Positions 20,290 through 29,613 of a DNA stretch of 64,000 bases are shown in pieces. How positions within the stretch are numbered: the first letter of the stretch is position 1; every line of letters starts with the position of its first letter. The position numbers and the translations under genes were made by a program. Below the pieces are notes generated by a model that did no database searches, was not told the origin of the DNA, and saw only the letters and a program-made list of their open reading frames with translations. The stretch is from Candidatus Saccharimonadota bacterium (lineage in GTDB: Bacteria > Patescibacteriota > Saccharimonadia > Saccharimonadales > UBA4665): the NCBI GenBank assembly GCA_027365775.1, contig DAHXLX010000004.1, positions 1-64,000 of the forward strand, given 5' to 3'.

Positions 20290-20405
20290 TGTTAAGTTGC
20301 CGAAGACAGCGACGGGCTAAAGCCTTGAAAAAGTCGCCGAGGTGTCGGAAGTTAATCCGGACAAGCTCTTTTAAAGTCTTCGGTAGATTACCGAAGACTT
20401 ATTAA
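20290..20405 (+). promoter_or_regulatory. rplJL leader (L10-leader-like attenuation element)
   Basis: 11-bp perfect stem AAGTCTTCGGT (20374-20384)/ACCGAAGACTT (20390-20400); alternative CCGAAGAC partner at 20300-20307. Confidence 0.6.
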
Positions 20406-20487
20406 TGGCAACTATGAATATTCCGGGGTTCTTACTGGTCGATACCCCGAAAGGTACACGCAGAAAACCTATGAGAAAGGAAATCTA

Positions 20488-21009
20488 ATGCCTTTAACTC
20501 GAGAGAAGAAGCAAGCTGTAGTCGCGGAAGTGAAGCAGTTGCTCGAGGAATCAAAAATGACCGTTATTGCCACCTATAAGGGCACGGCGGTAAAAGACAT
20601 GCAGACACTAAGGCGGCAAGCCAAAGACAACGGCACGACGGTTAAAGTTATCAAGAACCGGCTGGTAATTCAGGCTTTAAAGAACCTGGACAAGCTTAAA
20701 AATATTGATAGCGCGCCACTGGAGGGCATGCTTGCTTACGCTTTTAACCCGGAAGACGAAGTTGCACCGGCCCAAAGTCTGGCTAATTTCGCCAAGTTAA
20801 AGCCGACCTTAAGTTTTGTCGGTGCGATAACCTCTGACGGTAAATGGCTAAGTGCCGAGGGAGTCGGATCCTTAGCTGAACTGCCAAGTAAACCGGTTAT
20901 GATTGCGTCGGTGGTTTCGATACTTGGCTCACCAATCCGAAAAGTGGTTAACGCCGCCGGTTCACAGTTGCCGGGTATTGTTGCCGGCTTGCAGGCAAAA
21001 GTAAATTAA
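20488..21009 (+). CDS. rplJ: 50S ribosomal protein L10
   Basis: LTREKKQAVVAEVKQLLEESKMTVIATYKG; followed by rplL. Confidence 0.95.
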   Translation: MPLTREKKQAVVAEVKQLLEESKMTVIATYKGTAVKDMQTLRRQAKDNGTTVKVIKNRLVIQALKNLDKLKNIDSAPLEGMLAYAFNPEDEVAPAQSLANFAKLKPTLSFVGAITSDGKWLSAEGVGSLAELPSKPVMIASVVSILGSPIRKVVNAAGSQLPGIVAGLQAKVN

Positions 21010-21030
21010 TCTAAATCAAGGAGTTTTAAC

Positions 21031-21414
21031 ATGGCAAATATTGAAAAATTAGCAGAGGAACTGGTTGGTTTGACAGTATTAGAGGTCAACGAACTTAGTA
21101 ATGTCCTGAAAGATAAATATGGAATCGAACCGGCTGCCGCCGCCGTCGCCGTTGCAGCCCCGGCTGCTGCTGGAGGAGAAGTTGCCGCCACCGAATCTGC
21201 CAAGAGCGAATACGATGTAGTGCTTAAAGACGCCGGGGGCCAAAAAGTAGCGGTCATCAAAGCGGTAAAAGATATTACAAACCTCGGACTAGGTGAAGCC
21301 AAAGCATTGGTCGACGGTGCGCCTAAAACAATCTTAGAAAAGGCTAAAACTGCTGACGCCGAAGAGGCTAAGAAAAAACTTGAGGAAGCCGGAGCGACTG
21401 TTGAACTGACTTAG
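21031..21414 (+). CDS. rplL: 50S ribosomal protein L7/L12
   Basis: C-terminal domain [42 protein letters not shown]. Confidence 0.97.
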   Translation: MANIEKLAEELVGLTVLEVNELSNVLKDKYGIEPAAAAVAVAAPAAAGGEVAATESAKSEYDVVLKDAGGQKVAVIKAVKDITNLGLGEAKALVDGAPKTILEKAKTADAEEAKKKLEEAGATVELT

Positions 21415-21507
21415 CTTTAAATAATCGACAGCATAAAGCCGTCGACTGTATTTTAGGCGGCATTATGTTGGCTATGTTAACATTTAAACAATAGGCTGAT
21501 ATAAAAC

Positions 21508-22737
21508 ATGGGCGAGAGCTTGTCTAAAACACCAAACGAAGCAATAATACTACCGTTTAAACCGGTGGCCAGTAGCAGAATTATTGAAACGTTATCGTCT
21601 AACTTAAGCCCTTTGGCCGAACGACTGACGATGCCTCAGGACTTAACTGACACTATTACCAAGTTTATTAATGGCCATACGACACTTACCGATGTATCCG
21701 GTTTTACCAGTGACGAACGCAGCAGAGTATTGACCGCAATCAACCCGCAAACCAATAAGTTGGCCGAACGGGCGACACAGAATTTTTTATCAGTTATCGC
21801 TTGCAAGAACATCAGCGGAGATTTAGGATCGTGGAATTTTCTGGCTGATGCCAGCAAGATAGTAGAACGGAATCAGGAGGCAGCTTGGGCAGTGGAATTT
21901 AATAAACTGTTCCAGCTTAATGATCACCCGGGTGTCGAACGTTTGTGCAACATTCTGCGGCAGCATAATGATAACCGTAAACAAGAAATAGCTACTTTTG
22001 TATTAACTTATTTGGCTGTTAACCGGGAAAATCGGATCATTATCGGACGTTTTTTAGCAGGTCGTTCGGTTATGCTAGAAAAATTGCACCGTGATCTTTA
22101 CGGTGTCGCGTTAAACAAAGCTAAACTTGAAGCTACTAAGGCAATGATCCGTTTAGCCGAACAGACCGGACTGCACCGGACCCATCTTGATCGCAGCCTG
22201 GCCCAGATTCAACAAACCGACCATGCCGCTTTGGATCATTTAATTTATGGTGAAACCGAATACGACAATCAGTGTGACGGCATGTACCATCCCGGTAGTC
22301 TAAGGATACGAATTCATTACGGTGGTTCGTCCAAAGACCGGTCAATAAAACAACCGGACCATGTTATAAAAACCGCCCGACACGAACTGTTCCATGCCGC
22401 TTCGGCGCAATCAATACAGCAACATTCATGGCGAATGGGTTTGACAGGAGACAACAATCAAGGCACTGAAGTTAACGAAGCAATGGCCGAGTTTCAAGCC
22501 CAGTATGCCGGCGAATTCCCGGATATGGTCCAGCTGCAAAACGGTAAGCCTGCTTTTATCTGCAATTACAAAACCGAAGTATCTACTCTGTATGAACTGC
22601 AACAAAAGGATCCCGAATCATTCAATACACTTTTCCGAGCAAATTACGGCCAGGTTGACAATGATAGTATATCTCAGGCACTATCCGCCTATTATGACAA
22701 CCTAGCTGAAGCTTATAACTGGCGAACAAATAGCTAA
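21508..22737 (+). CDS. Hypothetical protein with HExxH zincin-like motif
   Basis: 409 aa; HVIKTARHELFHAASAQ. Confidence 0.6.
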   Translation: MGESLSKTPNEAIILPFKPVASSRIIETLSSNLSPLAERLTMPQDLTDTITKFINGHTTLTDVSGFTSDERSRVLTAINPQTNKLAERATQNFLSVIACKNISGDLGSWNFLADASKIVERNQEAAWAVEFNKLFQLNDHPGVERLCNILRQHNDNRKQEIATFVLTYLAVNRENRIIIGRFLAGRSVMLEKLHRDLYGVALNKAKLEATKAMIRLAEQTGLHRTHLDRSLAQIQQTDHAALDHLIYGETEYDNQCDGMYHPGSLRIRIHYGGSSKDRSIKQPDHVIKTARHELFHAASAQSIQQHSWRMGLTGDNNQGTEVNEAMAEFQAQYAGEFPDMVQLQNGKPAFICNYKTEVSTLYELQQKDPESFNTLFRANYGQVDNDSISQALSAYYDNLAEAYNWRTNS

Positions 22738-22786
22738 GTCATTATAATCAACTTAAGACGTTACAGTTTATAATTTATAATGAACT

Positions 22787-22839
22787 TTATCCACAACTTT
22801 CTTTGACTTTATTTTCCATAAATGATAGTTTATGGATAA
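22787..22839. promoter_or_regulatory. Pair of DnaA-box-like sequences
   Basis: TTATCCACA at 22787-22795 (consensus) and inverted TATGGATAA (=TTATCCATA) at 22831-22839 in an AT-rich intergenic region. Confidence 0.4.
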
Positions 22840-22892
22840 CTGTCGCTAGAGAGACTTGAATCGAAACGGGAAAGAAGAGAGAAACGTAAAAA

Positions 22893-23402
22893 ATGCCTGA
22901 CGTACCAGACAAACAGATTAAAAGACTCAGGTCGCTAATTCGCGAAGCGGAAACCAATCTCGCTGCCGCAACCGAGTTATTGGTCAGTTTAGTTGGCGAT
23001 GATGAGAAAGTCGTACCGATTGCCCGCGAAGAAACCCTGGGCAAGGTGATAGAAGGCGTATTTGACGGTCAGAATATGGTTGGCAGCGACGGTAAAACCT
23101 ATCCGGTACCTGCCAATTACGCATCCAAATCCAAACTTGTGCAAGGTGACATACTTAAACTTACTATTTCCGAAGATGGGGCGTTTCTGTACAAACAAAT
23201 CGGCCCGATTCCACGTAAACAAGTGGTTGGTACGCTAAATCTGGAGGGCGGTCATTATTACGTAAACGTTAATAACAAGAACTATCGGGTATTATTAGCC
23301 AGCGTAACTTATTTCAAAGCCAAACCCGGAGATCAGGTTAGTGTTAACATTCCCGAAGATGACAGCAATGCCGAGTGGGCCGCACTAGAAGCCGCTCTCT
23401 AG
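22893..23402 (+). CDS. Hypothetical protein (169 aa)
   Basis: ORF upstream of dnaX; coiled N-terminus and beta-rich C-terminus. Confidence 0.65.
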   Translation: MPDVPDKQIKRLRSLIREAETNLAAATELLVSLVGDDEKVVPIAREETLGKVIEGVFDGQNMVGSDGKTYPVPANYASKSKLVQGDILKLTISEDGAFLYKQIGPIPRKQVVGTLNLEGGHYYVNVNNKNYRVLLASVTYFKAKPGDQVSVNIPEDDSNAEWAALEAAL

Positions 23403-23454
23403 ACCAATTTACAACGCATGCAATATCTCTTGTGAGCTATAATTAAATCAAATT

Positions 23455-24921
23455 ATGGGACAAGCGTTATACCGTAAATACCGGTCAAAAACCCTTGAAG
23501 ATATTGTTGGCCAAGATCATATTACAAAAACCCTGCAACGGGCAGTCAAGACTAACCGGATCAGCCATGCATATTTGTTTACCGGTCCGAGAGGCGTCGG
23601 CAAGACATCGATTGCTAGAATTCTGGCCCACGACATTAACGGATTAGACTATCGAAACGACCAATCGCCAGTCGATATTATCGAAATCGATGCCGCCTCC
23701 AACCGGCGAATCGATGAAATCCGTGATTTAAGAGAGAAAGTCTACATTGCCCCAACCAGCGCAAAGTACAAGGTTTACATTATCGATGAAGTACATATGC
23801 TAACAAAGGAAGCATTTAATGCGTTGCTAAAAACGCTCGAAGAACCACCGGCGCATGTGGTATTTATCTTAGCCACTACCGACGCACACAAACTGCCGGC
23901 TACAATCGTAAGTCGTACGCAACGCTTCCAGTTCAGGCCAATAGCTACCGATAAAGTCTGTACCCACTTGAAGATGATCGCCAAACAGGAATCAATTAAG
24001 ATTAATGATCAAGCACTTCAGCTGATAGCCGAACACGGTCAAGGCAGTTTCCGGGACAGCATCGGATTACTCGATCAAGCCGCAAACTATGAGCAACCGA
24101 TTACCGCCGAAACCATTAACTCATTATTGGGTACGCCCGCAGCAAGTTCGATAGCAGAATTAATCAGTCACCTATCAGTAGGCGACAGTAAAAGCCTAGC
24201 CCAGATTATCAACGGAATGTTTGAACAGGGTTATTCAGCACCAGTAATAGCTTCCCAAATGGCCAAGGTGCTAAGACAACAGCTGATCGATGGAACCGAT
24301 CAACTGCCACACAATGAATTGCTTAGTCTATTGGGCGACCTTATTGACGTTCCAGCTTCACCTGACCCCGAGCGCTTTTTAGAATTAAGTTTGTTTAAAG
24401 CGTTGCCCCGATACGATAGCGGCGCAAAACAACACCCCGGCAAGCCGTCTCCTACCACGACCGGGGTTGTACCTGTACCGGATACACCTAAAGTGTCCAC
24501 GCATAGCATAAGCGAACCAGACCGTAAACCACTAACTAAAGATAAAACTAAAACCGGTCCGATTAGCAACAAGCCCAAAACCGGCGCTTTATTCGATGAA
24601 ACAAAGTGGCCGGCAGTGCTTAATCTGCTAAAATCTAAACACAATACCTTGTACGGCATCATCAGAATGGCCCAACTAGACAACTCCGCTCCGGGCATAA
24701 TACGATTGCAGTTTGCCTTCGCTTTTCATCAAAAGCGGGTTAATGAAGCCAAAAACCGTGATATCCTCTTAAGTGCCATCGAACAATTAACCCATCAAAG
24801 TTTTAGCCTGGACTGTGTCGTAAATACGTCATTACTAACTAAAACCGCAACCGACAGCAATGAAGTCGACCTATCGGCAATAGCAAACGTATTCGGCTTG
24901 GGAGAGACTGCCGAAGACTAA
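23455..24921 (+). CDS. dnaX: DNA polymerase III subunit gamma/tau
   Basis: QALYRKYRSKTLEDIVGQDHITKTL, GPRGVGKTSIARILA, IIDEVHMLTKEAFNALLKTLEEPP. Confidence 0.95.
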   Translation: MGQALYRKYRSKTLEDIVGQDHITKTLQRAVKTNRISHAYLFTGPRGVGKTSIARILAHDINGLDYRNDQSPVDIIEIDAASNRRIDEIRDLREKVYIAPTSAKYKVYIIDEVHMLTKEAFNALLKTLEEPPAHVVFILATTDAHKLPATIVSRTQRFQFRPIATDKVCTHLKMIAKQESIKINDQALQLIAEHGQGSFRDSIGLLDQAANYEQPITAETINSLLGTPAASSIAELISHLSVGDSKSLAQIINGMFEQGYSAPVIASQMAKVLRQQLIDGTDQLPHNELLSLLGDLIDVPASPDPERFLELSLFKALPRYDSGAKQHPGKPSPTTTGVVPVPDTPKVSTHSISEPDRKPLTKDKTKTGPISNKPKTGALFDETKWPAVLNLLKSKHNTLYGIIRMAQLDNSAPGIIRLQFAFAFHQKRVNEAKNRDILLSAIEQLTHQSFSLDCVVNTSLLTKTATDSNEVDLSAIANVFGLGETAED

Positions 24922-25006
24922 CAGGGGATAAACTGTTTATAACCGTTAGGTATGGTTAGGCAGCTTAAGCTATAATGCAATTGAATCGAGAGTAAGAGAA
25001 AAAGCC

Positions 25007-26368
25007 ATGGCCAACAGTACAACACCCTTAAAGGAACCGCCACAGAACATAGACGCCGAAGCCTCGCTGCTCGGATCAATTCTTATCGACAGTGATGCAA
25101 TCGTGAAGATCGCCGACGGAATAAGAGTTGACGATTTCTTTGATCGACGGCACGAGCTAATCTTCCGGGCCATGCTCAGTTTATATGAGCACCATTCACC
25201 GATTGACGTACTAACCTTAGCTAATCATTTAAAAAGCAGTGGCGAGTTGGACAGCGTAGGTGGAGCCGCTTACCTGACAGAACTAACTAATTTCGTACCG
25301 ACGGCTACACATGTCGAACAATATGCCGATATAGTCGCCCAGAAAGCGCTTAGGCGTCGTCTAATAAAAGCGTCGCAGCAAATGGTTTCACTTGGCTTCG
25401 ACGAGACAAAATCGTTGCACGAGTTGATCGAGGAAGCCGAGACCAACCTGTTTGCAGTCAGCGAACAGCATGTCCAACAGTCTGTCGTCAGTTTGGAAAC
25501 TATACTGGCAGAAAGTTTCGAGCGGTTAGATGACTTACATAAAGATAAGCAGAAATTAAGAGGCATTCCTACCGGCTTTAAGGATCTGGATAACTTACTT
25601 GCCGGATTTCAACGTTCGGATTTGTTCGTGCTTGCTGCCCGACCTTCTATGGGCAAGACGGCACTAATGTTGAATTTCGCCCATAACGTGGCGGTAAATA
25701 CTAAAGAACCGGTACTATTTTTCAGCTTGGAAATGAGCAAAGAACAGCTAGTCGATCGTTTATTAAGTATTGAATCCGGAGTTGACGCCTGGGCGCTTAG
25801 GACCGGCAATTTGACCGATACCGACTTCGAAAAAATCGGTGAAGCAATGGGAACCCTAAGCGAAGCACCGATTTACATCGATGACACACCGGGAATAACC
25901 GTCAGCGATTTGCGCACTAAGGCCCGTCGTGAAGCTCATCACCATAAACTGGGATTGGTAATCGTTGATTACTTGCAGCTAATGAGCGGCGGCGGCAGAT
26001 ATAGCGGCAGTGAGATTAACCGAGTACAGGAAATTTCTGAAATTTCCAGAGGTTTAAAAGGAGTTGCCAGAGAATTAAACGTGCCGCTAATCGCAGCTTC
26101 ACAATTGAACCGATCGGTTGAAAACCGCAGCCCCCAGATTCCTCAACTGGCCGACTTAAGAGAATCCGGCTCGATTGAACAGGATGCTGATGTTGTCGCT
26201 TTCATCTACCGGGAAGAGTTTTATAATCCGGAAACCGATCGAAAAAAAATCACCGATGTATTTATTAAAAAGCACCGTAACGGTCCGGTCGGCGGCGTTG
26301 AGCTGTATTTTGATAACGAAAAACAACGTTTCCGTTCGCTTGACACCAAACATAACGATCCGTTTTAA
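25007..26368 (+). CDS. dnaB: Replicative DNA helicase
   Basis: PPQNIDAEASLLGSIL, AARPSMGKTALMLN, VIVDYLQLM, LADLRESGSIEQDADVV. Confidence 0.97.
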   Translation: MANSTTPLKEPPQNIDAEASLLGSILIDSDAIVKIADGIRVDDFFDRRHELIFRAMLSLYEHHSPIDVLTLANHLKSSGELDSVGGAAYLTELTNFVPTATHVEQYADIVAQKALRRRLIKASQQMVSLGFDETKSLHELIEEAETNLFAVSEQHVQQSVVSLETILAESFERLDDLHKDKQKLRGIPTGFKDLDNLLAGFQRSDLFVLAARPSMGKTALMLNFAHNVAVNTKEPVLFFSLEMSKEQLVDRLLSIESGVDAWALRTGNLTDTDFEKIGEAMGTLSEAPIYIDDTPGITVSDLRTKARREAHHHKLGLVIVDYLQLMSGGGRYSGSEINRVQEISEISRGLKGVARELNVPLIAASQLNRSVENRSPQIPQLADLRESGSIEQDADVVAFIYREEFYNPETDRKKITDVFIKKHRNGPVGGVELYFDNEKQRFRSLDTKHNDPF

Positions 26369-26370
26369 GG

Positions 26371-27609
26371 GTGTTATTAATGGCAAACTTCAAACCGCTA
26401 ACCGAGCGAACCCGCCGGTTACCTAGACGAAGCAGACCGCCGGTAGCGGTGAGTGCCGGAATCATGGTATTGGTTTTAGGAATATGGCTGGAACTATGGC
26501 GCTTAACTGCGTTGACCTCCGGTCTGGCAAGTAAGGCAGAGGTCGCCACCAAACACTCCTTATATCTGGATAGTCCATGGTGGAAAAGTCCGGCTTATCT
26601 TTATGGCCCCTACTACAGCTTAGTGCACGCCAGCTACAGAATAAGCCACAATCTGTTTGGTTTGCGATTGTTATCGATAATCATCGGGCTGTTAAGCGCA
26701 ATTCTGGTATATCTGATCGCCAACAACTGGCATGGCTATAAAATCGCTACGTTAAGCACCGTAAGTTACCTGACCGGATTCGGCTTCTTGGCCGTAACCC
26801 GGCAGGGCATACCACTATCCAGCCAGATGTTACTAATAATTGCCCTGCTCAGCGCGATTCTCACCGTCAATAACTGGGATGGCGGCATTGCCCTGTTATA
26901 TTTTATTGTTGTGTCAATTGCCGGGCTGTACATACCTGGGGGTATCTGGATAGTCCTAGTGTCTTGGATTCTGACATTTGCCGATTTAAAGTGGTCTTTT
27001 AAAAGAATCAAACCAAAATATGCTGGCGGCTTGGTCCTTGCCGGCTTAATCATGCTCGCTCCACTAACTTATCGGCTGACAGCTGTTTACAGTAACTCAC
27101 AACTACTGAGCTGGCTTGGCTATGGTCTACACGGCAAACTGTCGGCATTAAAACAATTCGCTACCAACTTTTACTCGGTGCCGCTTAATTTGTTCATACA
27201 CAATATGAATTTAAGCCGGACTTTAAGTCTCGGTCACTTACCGCTACTACCGGCAGCGGAAAGTATTGTTATCGCTATTGGTTTATATTGCTACGCCAGA
27301 AGGCTGAATAACTTCAACTGGCGCTGTGTCAGTGCGTTGATTGTAGTTTGCTGGCTGATGGTCGGATTCGGCGTGTTTTCGGTATTCAGTCTATTGCCGC
27401 TACTCGCCTTGGCGATGGGAGCAGGGCTCACCTACATGCTGAAACAATGGTACGAGATATTTCCGCAAAATCCGATAGCTAGACAAGTCGGTGTCGGCCT
27501 GATGGCAATCGTGATGCTGTTCAGCAGTTTCTATGCCGCCAGAAGCTATTTTGTTGCCTGGGCAAATGACCCCTCAACCGTTAGCCAGTACACATATCAC
27601 CTCGACTAG
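26371..27609 (+). CDS. Multi-pass membrane protein, PMT/ArnT-like glycosyltransferase
   Basis: About ten TM segments with PMT-like layout. Confidence 0.55.
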   Translation: MLLMANFKPLTERTRRLPRRSRPPVAVSAGIMVLVLGIWLELWRLTALTSGLASKAEVATKHSLYLDSPWWKSPAYLYGPYYSLVHASYRISHNLFGLRLLSIIIGLLSAILVYLIANNWHGYKIATLSTVSYLTGFGFLAVTRQGIPLSSQMLLIIALLSAILTVNNWDGGIALLYFIVVSIAGLYIPGGIWIVLVSWILTFADLKWSFKRIKPKYAGGLVLAGLIMLAPLTYRLTAVYSNSQLLSWLGYGLHGKLSALKQFATNFYSVPLNLFIHNMNLSRTLSLGHLPLLPAAESIVIAIGLYCYARRLNNFNWRCVSALIVVCWLMVGFGVFSVFSLLPLLALAMGAGLTYMLKQWYEIFPQNPIARQVGVGLMAIVMLFSSFYAARSYFVAWANDPSTVSQYTYHLD

Positions 27610-27677
27610 AGTTAATGGCAGCTGCTTGCTATACTGAACTAGCAGGACAATTTGACTAACTAACGAGGATTCACAGC

Positions 27678-27971
27678 ATGAGTAAGCTAGATCAGGCAAA
27701 AATGTTAATGCGCGTTAAAAAAATCCAGAAGGAACTGGAGAAACAGATAATACGGATAGAAAAAGGTGATGGTGCCGTGGCGGTAGAGATTAGCGGCGAG
27801 CAAAAAATCAAAAAAATCCATATCAACCCTGATTTTGTTGATCTAGACGATATAACCCAGCTAGAACGTTGGATAGAGGATGCCGTCAAAGAAGCTATTC
27901 AAGAAAGCCAACGCCTGGCTGCGGAGAAAATGCAGCCGATGATGGGCGCCTTAGGCAGCCTCGGCTTATAG
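27678..27971 (+). CDS. YbaB/EbfC family nucleoid-associated protein
   Basis: 97 aa, between dnaX/dnaB and recR; MLMRVKKIQKELEKQ...VAVEISGEQKIKKIHI. Confidence 0.85.
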   Translation: MSKLDQAKMLMRVKKIQKELEKQIIRIEKGDGAVAVEISGEQKIKKIHINPDFVDLDDITQLERWIEDAVKEAIQESQRLAAEKMQPMMGALGSLGL

Positions 27972-27984
27972 TCAATTCAACACA

Positions 27985-28608
27985 ATGAACATTCTACCGC
28001 CGGCGCTAAGCGACTTAATCGAAGCCTTTAATGCACTGCCAGGAGTCGGACCGAGAACGGCCGAACGTTATGCTTATTGGTTTGTGCGTCATGACAGCAG
28101 CGCCGCAGACAAGTTGGCAGCAGCTTTGCAGGGATTGTCATCAAGAATCGCCTACTGCCAGCGCACGTATGCCCTTGTACCGGCAGGGCAAAAATTATCC
28201 GATCTGTACACCGACCCAAGCCGGGACAAGCAAATAGTGGCAGTGGTGGCGGAACCTTTTGATATCGTTGCTATCGAGAAGACCGCTATATTTAAGGGTA
28301 CTTATCATGTTCTGGGCGGTTTAGTATCACCAATTGACGGTATCAGCCCGGAACAACTGCATATTAACGAACTGATCAAACGCATTGACGAGGATAAAGT
28401 GAACGAAATTATTCTGGCTACCAATGCCAGCGTCGAAGGTGAATCAACCGCTCTATACATCCTCCAGCAGCTGGGTGACCGGCCGGTTAAAGTAACCCGA
28501 TTGGCCCGTGGCCTGCCGATCGGTGTCGACCTAGAATATGCAGATCAGATTTCACTGGGAAGAGCGATAGAACATCGTCAGACACTTAATGGCAACGAAG
28601 GGTCATAG
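27985..28608 (+). CDS. recR: Recombination mediator RecR
   Basis: LPPALSDLIEAFNALPGVGPRTAERYAYW; Toprim region; zinc finger degenerate. Confidence 0.9.
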   Translation: MNILPPALSDLIEAFNALPGVGPRTAERYAYWFVRHDSSAADKLAAALQGLSSRIAYCQRTYALVPAGQKLSDLYTDPSRDKQIVAVVAEPFDIVAIEKTAIFKGTYHVLGGLVSPIDGISPEQLHINELIKRIDEDKVNEIILATNASVEGESTALYILQQLGDRPVKVTRLARGLPIGVDLEYADQISLGRAIEHRQTLNGNEGS

Positions 28609-28614
28609 ACAAAA

Positions 28615-29613
28615 GTGTACCCGGAAGCGAAACAAATCCGACAACTAATCGATCAAGCAAAGTCGATCGTCATTATCCAGGCGGACAACCCGGACGGTGA
28701 CAGTCTGGGCAGTTCGCTGGCCCTGGAACAGATATTTGCCGCATTAAATAAGGCAACGACGATGGTCTGCGGAGTTAACCTGCCGGCTTACTTGCATTAT
28801 TTACCCGGCTGGGACAGGGTGGAGGCGGATTTACCGGCACAGTTCGATTTATGCGTCCTCGTTGATACCTCGTCATTATCATTATTGGAAAGCTTAACCA
28901 AGCGATCCGGCCTTGCAGCAATTAGTGCTCGGCCAATGATTATCATCGACCATCATATCAGTGCAGGTAATATTGATTTCGCCAAGATCCGGTTAAACAT
29001 CCCGTCTGCCGCCGCGACTTCAGAGATCATTTATGAACTCAGCCGACAACTATCTTGGGATCTCAATATTACAGCAATGAATTCATTGGCTGCCGCAATA
29101 CTATCCGACACATTAGGCTTAACGGCGGATATAACATCAGCCCGTACGGTCCATATTATCGGTGAGCTGGTAGAGCGCGGCGTATCTTTATCCGCCCTAG
29201 AAAATGCCCGCCGGGATACCATCAGAAAAAGTCCGGAAATCGTCCACTACAAGGGTCAATTGCTGCAAAGAATCGAATACTACCTGGACAACCGCCTGGC
29301 ATTATTGACTATTCCCTGGAATGAAATCGAAAAGTACAGCCCGCAGTATAATCCATCAATGCTGGCCCTGGATGACATGCGCTTAACCACCAATACCATA
29401 TTCGCCGTAGTACTCAAACACTATCTTGACGGTAAGATAACCGGCAAAATACGGACTAACTTCGGTTGCCCGCTGGCTGCCAGATTGGCTGAAACATTCA
29501 ATGGCGGCGGCCATGAATATGCCAGTGGATTTAAGCTGAACGGCCGAGACGTCAATAAACTCAAACAGGAAATAACCGACCGGGTAAGGCAACTACTAAA
29601 TGAAACTATATAA
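28615..29613 (+). CDS. DHH/DHHA1 phosphoesterase (NrnA-like)
   Basis: NPDGDSLGSSLAL, IIDHHISAG, FNGGGHEYASGFKL. Confidence 0.88.
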   Translation: MYPEAKQIRQLIDQAKSIVIIQADNPDGDSLGSSLALEQIFAALNKATTMVCGVNLPAYLHYLPGWDRVEADLPAQFDLCVLVDTSSLSLLESLTKRSGLAAISARPMIIIDHHISAGNIDFAKIRLNIPSAAATSEIIYELSRQLSWDLNITAMNSLAAAILSDTLGLTADITSARTVHIIGELVERGVSLSALENARRDTIRKSPEIVHYKGQLLQRIEYYLDNRLALLTIPWNEIEKYSPQYNPSMLALDDMRLTTNTIFAVVLKHYLDGKITGKIRTNFGCPLAARLAETFNGGGHEYASGFKLNGRDVNKLKQEITDRVRQLLNETI

